Assembly: GCA_050173895.1 (NCBI GenBank)
Contig: JBFXKJ010000289.1
Span: 1-5,039 of the forward strand
Source: JBCFBK01 sp050173895
Lineage (GTDB): Bacteria > Bacteroidota > Bacteroidia > Bacteroidales > Prolixibacteraceae
Direction of reading: 5' to 3'
DNA: 5,039 bases
Made by a program: the position numbers and the translations under genes
Notes under the pieces: model-generated
What the model was told of the DNA's origin: nothing
Databases searched by the model: none
Seen by the model: the letters and a program-made list of their open reading frames with translations, nothing else
Shown: piece after piece, positions 1-5,039 of the stretch
Numbering within the stretch: the stretch's first letter is position 1
Layout of the letters: every line of letters begins with the position of its first letter

Positions 1-71
1 CTTCTGGAACAGGAAGGATGGCTTAGCCCGGACAAAAGCACGATCAGGGTATAAAGAATCGTTTGCTTCAT
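1..71 (-). CDS. Start of an exported protein of unknown function, truncated by the window edge
   Basis: Only the first 23 codons are in the window, reading MKQTILYTLIVLLSGLSHPS then C, S, R. This is a typical export signal: a Lys at position 2, a hydrophobic core at about residues 5-16, then a small-residue region. A Cys at residue 21 hints at a lipoprotein. However, the preceding H-P-S is not a canonical lipobox, so a signal peptidase I substrate is equally possible. The ATG is the first in frame after a 49-nt gap from susD, with no Shine-Dalgarno-like sequence; the leader is AT-rich (CCCAATTAAC just before ATG), as is usual in Bacteroidota. Its place directly downstream of a susCD pair on the same strand suggests a further member of the same locus. 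Such genes commonly encode a surface glycan-binding protein, glycoside hydrolase, sulfatase or other exported enzyme, but nothing in the visible residues decides among these. The frame is inferred from a short stretch, so confidence is moderate. Confidence 0.6.
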   Translation of the reverse strand, partial: MKQTILYTLIVLLSGLSHPSCSR

Positions 72-81
72 GTTAATTGGG

Positions 82-112
82 AAAAGGCGCTATGCCCGAA
101 GGCACAGCGCCT
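82..112 (-). terminator. Intrinsic terminator/attenuator with UUCG tetraloop after susD
   Basis: On the minus (transcribed) strand this reads AGGCGCUGUGCC-UUCG-GGCAUAGCGCCU, followed immediately by further U and then CCC. The arms (about 112-101 and 96-85) pair over 12 positions, including one internal G-U wobble (105/92) and a closing A-U pair. The loop is UUCG closed by C-G, the well-known extra-stable tetraloop. Four U (85-82) follow, the first of them in the closing pair. On the plus strand the wobble becomes an A-C mismatch and no U-run follows, so the element is oriented for the susCD transcript. It starts 8 nt after the susD stop codon and ends 10 nt before the next gene's ATG. The short U-run suggests partial rather than complete termination. 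It could also act as a 3'-end stabiliser of the susCD mRNA. Confidence 0.8.
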
Positions 113-120
113 GAACAAAC

Positions 121-1845
121 TCAATAATTCGGATTTTGCGTCAGCACGCTTTCTCCGGACGTATTCACCGAAAGGTCTCTTTGTGCCTGAGGTACAGGCC
201 AAAGTTCATGTTTTCCGGCGACAAAGGTTTTTCCCTGGAGATGGGCCATCCTGGTTCCTTCCACAGCAAGGTAGTTGTTCATGACAGGAGCCGCAATTCC
301 CCAACGTACAAGGTCGAAAAAGCGCAGGCCTTCCATGGCAAATTCCAGTCGGATTTCTTGCTGAATGGCTTTCATGGCAGTTTCCTTTGAGGCGAAGGTC
401 GAAGAATAAGGCTCAACCTTATAATTTGCAGCGGGCGTACCATCATCGAAGGTTACCACATTGGAGTTTTTTGCGCGTGTGCGGATCTCATTTACCAGCG
501 CGGTTGCCCGGGCCAATGAGCCAACCTGCGCTTCGCATTCGGCCAGCCAGAGGATCACATGGCCAAGGCGGAACTTACGGAAATTATTGGGATTAACTCC
601 CGTAGCCCAGCCGGTGGAAGTGGCAAGCGATTTTTCTGACTGCTTAAACATGTTTTTCTTGTACAGGTAAGGACCTCCGTTACTTGGATCCCTGATCCAG
701 CCATACCCCTTATGAATTCCCCAATCCAGGAAAGGAATACCCGGACGGCCCACCGTGTGGTCCAGGCGCGGGTCGACCGGGCCGGTATAAGTCACAGGGG
801 TTGCGTCGGTGGTGTTTGGATCGAAGGGCAGGATATCATCAGCCGAATAGGTATCGTCCAGCAGGGGCAGACCATTGCTGCCTACCCGGTAGGCACTGAC
901 CAGGCTGTGGGTGGGCTGGAAAAATCCGCAGCAGGTTCCCATACCGGCCACCCCGTGGGGAAAATTCAGGGCATCGCCCCAGCCGCCGTTTGGAGAACCA
1001 TCGGCTCCATCGTTGGTGGCATACTGAATTTCAAAGATCGATTCCTGATTATTGTTAAAGGCAATCATATAATTTTGTTCATAGCTTTCCATCAGCTCGA
1101 AGGGACCGTTTGTATACACATCATCGAGCAGCGGTTTGGCTTCCGCGTATTTCCCCTGAAGCAGGTAAATCCGTCCCAGATAGGTCTTCGCAGCCCAACT
1201 GCTGGCACGCCCCACGTCTGCGCCCCAGTTGTCGGGAAGATTCTCTGCTGCGAACTTCATGTCGCTCTCGATTTCGGGCCAAACCAGGTGATCATTGGGT
1301 ACTGTTTTGGGTTCATCAGTCGTTTCATCGATATAGGGTACTTTGCCATGTACCATGGTGAGTTCCACATAAAAATGAGCGCGTAAAAATTTGGCCTCGG
1401 CCTCGGCCACTTTTTTCTCAGCTTCCGTCATGTCTTCCGCCAGAGCGAGCGCCTTTAATACATCGTTCGTACGAACAACGCCGTCATACAACGGCTCCCA
1501 GTGGTTATCCACATAACCGTTATCGGCATCAGCAAAGAAACCTTCGATTGGATTAATTGTGGCCTGATCGCCGTAATCCGATCCTTTATATGCATCGTCA
1601 GAGGCGACACTGCCCCATACCCAGTTCGAAACGGCGCTTGCCCATACCATCCCGTCAGTACCCAAATGAGTTCCGTCAACAACGGCATAGGCACCGGTCA
1701 GTAATTTACTGACCCCATCTTTATTGTTAAACTTTTCTGACGAAGCTTCTCCCTTGGGTTTGGCTTCAAACCAGCTGTCTGAGCAGGAACTAAGCAATCC
1801 CGCCAGACTAATGATTGTAAATAATAATATTTTGTTCATATCCAT
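121..1845 (-). CDS. SusD/RagB-family nutrient-binding outer membrane lipoprotein
   Basis: This is a surface lipoprotein expected to lie over the adjacent SusC-like barrel and capture the ligand (probably a glycan) for import. It has 574 residues, a normal length for the family. A lipoprotein signal peptide ends in L-S-S-C with the lipidated Cys at residue 21; the mature N-terminus is C-S-D-S-W-F-E. The N-terminal helical (TPR-like) half shows the family motif KFLRAHFYVEL (152-162) followed by GKVPYIDE (167-174), and a TPR-like GRIYLLQGKYAEAKPLL (224-240). Mid-protein are DALNFPHG (291-298), QPTHSLVSAYR (310-320) and VDPRLDHTV (357-365). The C-terminal RagB/SusD domain has FRKFRLGHVILWLAECEA (422-439), IRLEFAMEGLRFFDLVRWG (498-516), HELWPVPQ (546-553) and the closing LTQNPNY, close to the usual QNPGY. 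The start at 1845 follows the susC stop by 20 nt; the second Met (residue 3, at 1839) is an equally acceptable start giving MNKILLF. Co-transcription with susC is very likely. The ligand cannot be deduced from sequence alone. Confidence 0.96.
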   Translation of the reverse strand: MDMNKILLFTIISLAGLLSSCSDSWFEAKPKGEASSEKFNNKDGVSKLLTGAYAVVDGTHLGTDGMVWASAVSNWVWGSVASDDAYKGSDYGDQATINPIEGFFADADNGYVDNHWEPLYDGVVRTNDVLKALALAEDMTEAEKKVAEAEAKFLRAHFYVELTMVHGKVPYIDETTDEPKTVPNDHLVWPEIESDMKFAAENLPDNWGADVGRASSWAAKTYLGRIYLLQGKYAEAKPLLDDVYTNGPFELMESYEQNYMIAFNNNQESIFEIQYATNDGADGSPNGGWGDALNFPHGVAGMGTCCGFFQPTHSLVSAYRVGSNGLPLLDDTYSADDILPFDPNTTDATPVTYTGPVDPRLDHTVGRPGIPFLDWGIHKGYGWIRDPSNGGPYLYKKNMFKQSEKSLATSTGWATGVNPNNFRKFRLGHVILWLAECEAQVGSLARATALVNEIRTRAKNSNVVTFDDGTPAANYKVEPYSSTFASKETAMKAIQQEIRLEFAMEGLRFFDLVRWGIAAPVMNNYLAVEGTRMAHLQGKTFVAGKHELWPVPQAQRDLSVNTSGESVLTQNPNY

Positions 1846-1865
1846 TTATATTTTCAATTTGCCAA
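1846..1865 (-). promoter_or_regulatory. susC-susD spacer with AT-rich translation start region
   Basis: The 20-nt gap between the susC TAA and the susD ATG reads TTGGCAAATTGAAAATATAA on the minus strand. It has no GGAGG-like Shine-Dalgarno. It is A/T-rich just before the start codon, which is the usual Bacteroidota pattern for ribosome recruitment. There is no room for a promoter or terminator, so susC and susD should share one transcript. Confidence 0.55.
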
Positions 1866-4800
1866 TTACAAACCCAGATTAATCCCAAACAAAAACATCT
1901 GCGAGGTAGGGTAAATCCCTTCATCAACACCCATGTTACGGTCGGGGGTAGAATCAGGGTTGACCAGTTCCGGGTCCAACCCGCTGTAGCCGGTAATTGT
2001 AAACAGGTTCGTTGCCTGTAAATAAAGCCGCAAGCGGCTGATCCCCGATTTACCTAACCAGGACGACGGCAGGGTATATCCGATCTGCAGATCTTTCATT
2101 CGGAAATAGGAACCATCTTCCACAAAGTAGGTCGAGCTCTTTTGCATGTTTGAATCATCGCGAATGGCAATGGGTTGTGTAATTTTGCTACCATTAGCGT
2201 AGCGCTCCTCACTCCACGATTCATACAGGCGTTCCTTTCCGCGGTTTCCTGAGAAATTATTGAACATGATCCAGCGATTCACATAGTTGATAAGATCATT
2301 CCCCTGTGATCCCTGGAAAAACATACTCACATCCCAGTTTTTATACTCCATGTTCAGGTTGATCCCATAGGTAAAATCGGGGTGAGGATTCCCGATAATT
2401 GTACGGTCCTCCGAATCGATCTTTCCGTCATCGTTCAGGTCCCGATACATAAAAACTCCCGGCCGGCTATAGGTATCCTCTGCCGGATTCGTTGTGTTGT
2501 ATGGAGCATGTATCTCATCTTTCAACGTATACTTGGGCATCGGATCACCGTCCCCGTCATTTTGATAAGTAACATTAAACATATCGGGCGTAAAATAGCC
2601 ATCGACGACAAAGCCGTAAAACGAAGAGATCGGCTCACCGGTCATACTGGCGGTATAGATATTTTGCCGGAGCTGTGATCCCCACAAAATCTCGTTCGGA
2701 TTATCATTCAGTTTGACAATCTCGTTCTTATAATGTGAAACATTTGCCCGGATATTGAAGTTGAAATCATCGTTCACTTTTCCGTAATAAGTAAGCATCA
2801 GATCAAAACCTTTATTTTCCATTTCACCGATATTCACCGATGGCAACAGCAAATTTCCATAAGTATCGGGGAGATTCTGCGGATAGAGCATATCGGTCGT
2901 TTTCCTTTTGTACACATCCAGGTTAATCTCGAAACTGTTGTTGAATAATGCAGCATCGAGGCCAATATTAGTGGTCACGCTGGCTTCCCATTTGCCATCA
3001 GGATTTCCCAGTTTATATTGATGAAAACCGGCCTCTGAAGATGAATTTGAACCGGAGAGACTGTAAAACGATTCGCCGTTTTTTGCACGGAAGGTACTGT
3101 ATGAGTTGTAATAGCCCACATTATCATTTCCGTTCTTTCCCCACCCGAAGCGGAGTTTCAGGTTATCAATCCACTCTGTCCCCGACATAAAGTCTTCCTC
3201 CGAGACACGCCATCCCGCGGAAAAGGCAGGGAAAGTACCCCAGCGGTTGTCTTCCGAAAAGCGGGACGAACCGTCGCGGCGAAGTACAGCTTCAAGGAGG
3301 TATTTTCCTGCATAATCATAATTTAAGCGGCCAAAGTAAGAGAAAGTAGACCATTCATCGAATGCGCCGTTGGCCACCTGATCCTTTTCACCTGCGTTGA
3401 GGATCATATAGTCCAGATCAGTATAAGAGTATGTTGAACGGCTCCCCTGGATCCAGTCGTACTGCCACTTTACAGCTTCCGTACCAAACAGCGCTGTAAA
3501 GTGATGGACGTCATTGAACGTTTTGTTATAAATCAGCGTATTGATCCAGTTATACTGGAGGGTTCCGTAATGATACTGGTTTAAAATATCAGCCGGTATC
3601 GCCTCCGAAAACTCGGGATTAGTCAGGGTTCGGTCCATTCGCCTGGTACTCGTGTAATCAGCTCCCACCAGGGTCTTTAATTTTAGCTCCGGTAACAGGT
3701 TCAGCTGGAGATATGCATTTGCCAATACACGAAGATCCCGTGAATAGTCGTCTTTGTTCCGATAAAGAACAGCAACGGGGTTTGCCCCGTTTCCTGTGGT
3801 TTTTGCCTGTGTGCCTGCAAAATTGCCTTTGATATCATACACCGGGATAATCGGTTGCATCCGGTAAGCCTGAGAAACGGCATTTCCTTCGTCATTGTTG
3901 CTACCCATATCGGTACGGTCGGTATAGGAAACGCCAAGACTTTCGCCGATTTCAAGCCATTTGCTGATTTTTGCATCGGCGTTCGACCGCAGCGAGAAAC
4001 GTTCAAAACCAGTATGGATCACGACCCCTTCCTGATTCATGTAGCCGCCTGAAAATGCATAACTGCCCTTTTCAGTTCCCCCGGTCACAGAAAGGTTATA
4101 TTCCTGAATGGCGGCATGATCAAAGATTTCATCATACCAGTTTGTCCCTTCCTTATTGGCTTTTGTTATACCGTTATAGGGATTTGGGTAGCTGTAAGTA
4201 CTTTCATCGACTTCGCCCTCCATTTTTCCTTCCGGGATAATGTAATCCGGAATAACAGGAGTTTCTCCGTAACCATACTGGGAATTTCCCCATCCGTTTT
4301 TTCCCGGTTTAAGGTGGATATTTTTTGCCTCAAGCCATAACAATTCGCCATATTCGCGTGTGTTCAGCAAATCAAGCTCATTGGTGGTACGCTGCAATCC
4401 GTAACGAGCATCAAAACTGATACGGGGGTTTCCCGCTTTGCCTCTTTTGGTCGTGACAATGATCACTCCGTTTGCCGCCCGTACTCCGTAAATGGCCGAA
4501 GAAGATGCGTCTTTCAGTACCGACATCGATTCAATATCATTGGGGTTCATTTTACTTAAACCGCCTGTTGTCGGAACGCCGTCGATGATGTACAGCGGAT
4601 CGTTGTTGTTCACTGAACCAATTCCCCTTACGCGCACTGTTGATTCGCCTCCCGGCGTATTATCGTTCATGACGGTAACCCCGGCTACCCGTCCCTGAAG
4701 CTTTGCCGCCGCACTGGCTGCAGGAACGGCCCGTAACTCTGATTCATCGACAGTTGATACAGCTCCGGTGAGCGTCTTCTTCTGCTGCGAACCGTATCCC

Positions 4801-5039
4801 ACCACAACAACTTCATCGACGCCGATCACATCATCCTCCATGACAATCCGGAAAGAGCCCTGACTCCCCATCGGCAGTTCCTGCGTGCGCATCCCGATAT
4901 AAGACGCTACCAGCGTACTGGCATCCTGTGGTACTTTTAAGCTAAACTTACCGTCAGGAGAAGTAATCGTTCCTACTGCCGTTCCTTTTACTACCACCGA
5001 AACACCGGGAATCGGCTGTCCGTCTTTGCCGGTTACCAC
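1866..5039 (-). CDS. SusC/RagA-family TonB-linked outer membrane transporter, 5' end missing
   Basis: This is an outer membrane TonB-dependent importer that forms the pore beneath the SusD-like lid and is energised by TonB-ExbBD. The window shows 1057 residues plus the TAA stop. The reading frame is open to the window edge, and the first codon (GTG at 5039-5037) is an internal Val rather than a start, because it falls inside the VxG opening of a carboxypeptidase-regulatory-like domain. The signal peptide is therefore outside. Domains in window numbering: carboxypeptidase-like beta-sandwich, about 1-68 (DGQPIPGVSVVVKGT, then SPDGKFSLKVP); TonB-box/family signature DEVVVVGYGSQQKKTLTGAV, 75-94; plug, about 95-200 (LQGRVAGV 114-121, VRVRGIGSVNNNDPLYIIDG 135-154, SVLKDASSSAIYGVRAANGV 173-192); then the 22-strand-type barrel. 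Barrel landmarks are FGRLNYDYAGKYLLEAVLRR (569-588), FPAFSAGWRVSEEDF (603-617), GEMENKGFDLMLTY (738-751), GEPISSFYGFVVDGYF (801-816), DLNDDGKIDSED (867-878), FFQGSQGNDLINY (907-919) and NLFTITGYSGLDPE (1011-1024). No frameshift or internal stop is seen. The substrate is unknown. Confidence 0.97.
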   Translation of the reverse strand: MVTGKDGQPIPGVSVVVKGTAVGTITSPDGKFSLKVPQDASTLVASYIGMRTQELPMGSQGSFRIVMEDDVIGVDEVVVVGYGSQQKKTLTGAVSTVDESELRAVPAASAAAKLQGRVAGVTVMNDNTPGGESTVRVRGIGSVNNNDPLYIIDGVPTTGGLSKMNPNDIESMSVLKDASSSAIYGVRAANGVIIVTTKRGKAGNPRISFDARYGLQRTTNELDLLNTREYGELLWLEAKNIHLKPGKNGWGNSQYGYGETPVIPDYIIPEGKMEGEVDESTYSYPNPYNGITKANKEGTNWYDEIFDHAAIQEYNLSVTGGTEKGSYAFSGGYMNQEGVVIHTGFERFSLRSNADAKISKWLEIGESLGVSYTDRTDMGSNNDEGNAVSQAYRMQPIIPVYDIKGNFAGTQAKTTGNGANPVAVLYRNKDDYSRDLRVLANAYLQLNLLPELKLKTLVGADYTSTRRMDRTLTNPEFSEAIPADILNQYHYGTLQYNWINTLIYNKTFNDVHHFTALFGTEAVKWQYDWIQGSRSTYSYTDLDYMILNAGEKDQVANGAFDEWSTFSYFGRLNYDYAGKYLLEAVLRRDGSSRFSEDNRWGTFPAFSAGWRVSEEDFMSGTEWIDNLKLRFGWGKNGNDNVGYYNSYSTFRAKNGESFYSLSGSNSSSEAGFHQYKLGNPDGKWEASVTTNIGLDAALFNNSFEINLDVYKRKTTDMLYPQNLPDTYGNLLLPSVNIGEMENKGFDLMLTYYGKVNDDFNFNIRANVSHYKNEIVKLNDNPNEILWGSQLRQNIYTASMTGEPISSFYGFVVDGYFTPDMFNVTYQNDGDGDPMPKYTLKDEIHAPYNTTNPAEDTYSRPGVFMYRDLNDDGKIDSEDRTIIGNPHPDFTYGINLNMEYKNWDVSMFFQGSQGNDLINYVNRWIMFNNFSGNRGKERLYESWSEERYANGSKITQPIAIRDDSNMQKSSTYFVEDGSYFRMKDLQIGYTLPSSWLGKSGISRLRLYLQATNLFTITGYSGLDPELVNPDSTPDRNMGVDEGIYPTSQMFLFGINLGL
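2406..2441 (-). other. EF-hand-like acidic loop within the SusC barrel
   Basis: Residues 867-878 of the visible SusC-like protein read DLNDDGKIDSED, a D-x-N-x-D-G-x-I-D pattern like that of calcium-binding EF-hand or dockerin loops. It is followed by IIGNPHPDFTYGIN. This segment recurs at the same place in many SusC homologues, between late barrel strands, so it is a family hallmark rather than an acquired domain. Calcium binding is plausible from the pattern but is not shown. Confidence 0.6.

Noticed and set aside
72..120. Possible Bacteroidota-type promoter (TTTG ... TAnnTTTG) before the downstream gene
   Set aside because: A TTTG occurs on the minus strand near 118-115, but the expected downstream position falls within the hairpin arm, and no TAnnTTTG follows. 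The match is not convincing.
712..1386. Plus-strand open frame of 224 codons, the longest frame on that strand
   Set aside because: It lies entirely antisense to the well-supported susD-like gene. Its translation has no recognisable domain, signal or low-complexity pattern of a real protein, and there is no start context or operon partner. It is a shadow of the codon usage on the other strand.
2382..2678. Plus-strand frame of 98 codons antisense to susC, together with the other short plus-strand frames across susC and susD
   Set aside because: All overlap clear family motifs read on the minus strand and show no features of their own.
3774..3791. Small perfect inverted repeat (7-bp stem, 4-nt loop) inside susC
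   Set aside because: It encodes ordinary residues (N-G-A-N-P-V) of the transporter, has no U-run on either side, and is short enough to arise by chance in coding DNA.
5037..5039. GTG as the start codon of the SusC-like gene
   Set aside because: It is the very first codon in the window and sits in the middle of a conserved VxG beta-strand, with no signal peptide following. A SusC protein must have a signal peptide, so the start is upstream and outside.
1..5039. Search for a novel system, mobile element, CRISPR array, tRNA or direct repeats
   Set aside because: Nearly the whole window is accounted for by two canonical genes and the start of a third. No repeat arrays, transposase remnants, tRNA-like folds or att-like duplications were seen by eye.

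Overview
The window is a fragment of a polysaccharide utilisation locus (PUL) or similar nutrient-uptake locus from a member of the Bacteroidota. This rests on a clear SusC/RagA-type TonB-dependent transporter next to a SusD/RagB-type surface lipoprotein. That pairing is characteristic of the phylum. The AT-rich leaders without a Shine-Dalgarno sequence also fit. The style of the SusC C-terminus (an NLFTITGYSGLDPE-type motif and a GINLGL ending) suggests an environmental or marine lineage such as Marinilabiliales/Prolixibacteraceae, but that is a weak impression. No taxonomic marker is present.

All genes read on the minus strand, so the operon runs from high to low coordinates. (1) 5039-1866: susC-like transporter. 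Its 5' end (signal peptide and true start) lies beyond the window. (2) 1865-1846: a 20-nt AT-rich spacer holding the susD translation start region. (3) 1845-121: complete susD-like lipoprotein of 574 residues. (4) 120-72: a 49-nt intergenic gap that contains a strong hairpin with a UUCG tetraloop followed by four U, on the operon strand. This is a probable intrinsic terminator or attenuator. (5) 71-1: the first 23 codons of a third gene, which encode an export signal. Its function cannot be told.

The SusD-like protein should sit as a lid on the extracellular face of the SusC-like barrel. It would capture an oligosaccharide or other ligand and pass it through the outer membrane using TonB-ExbBD energy. 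The hairpin after susD would make the susCD pair more abundant than the downstream gene(s), an arrangement often seen in such loci. No hydrolase, regulator or other substrate-revealing gene is visible, so the substrate is unknown.

The plus strand contains only shadow reading frames antisense to susC and susD. I found no mobile element, CRISPR array, RNA gene or unprecedented system. This is an ordinary susCD segment, and its most interesting point is the intergenic hairpin.
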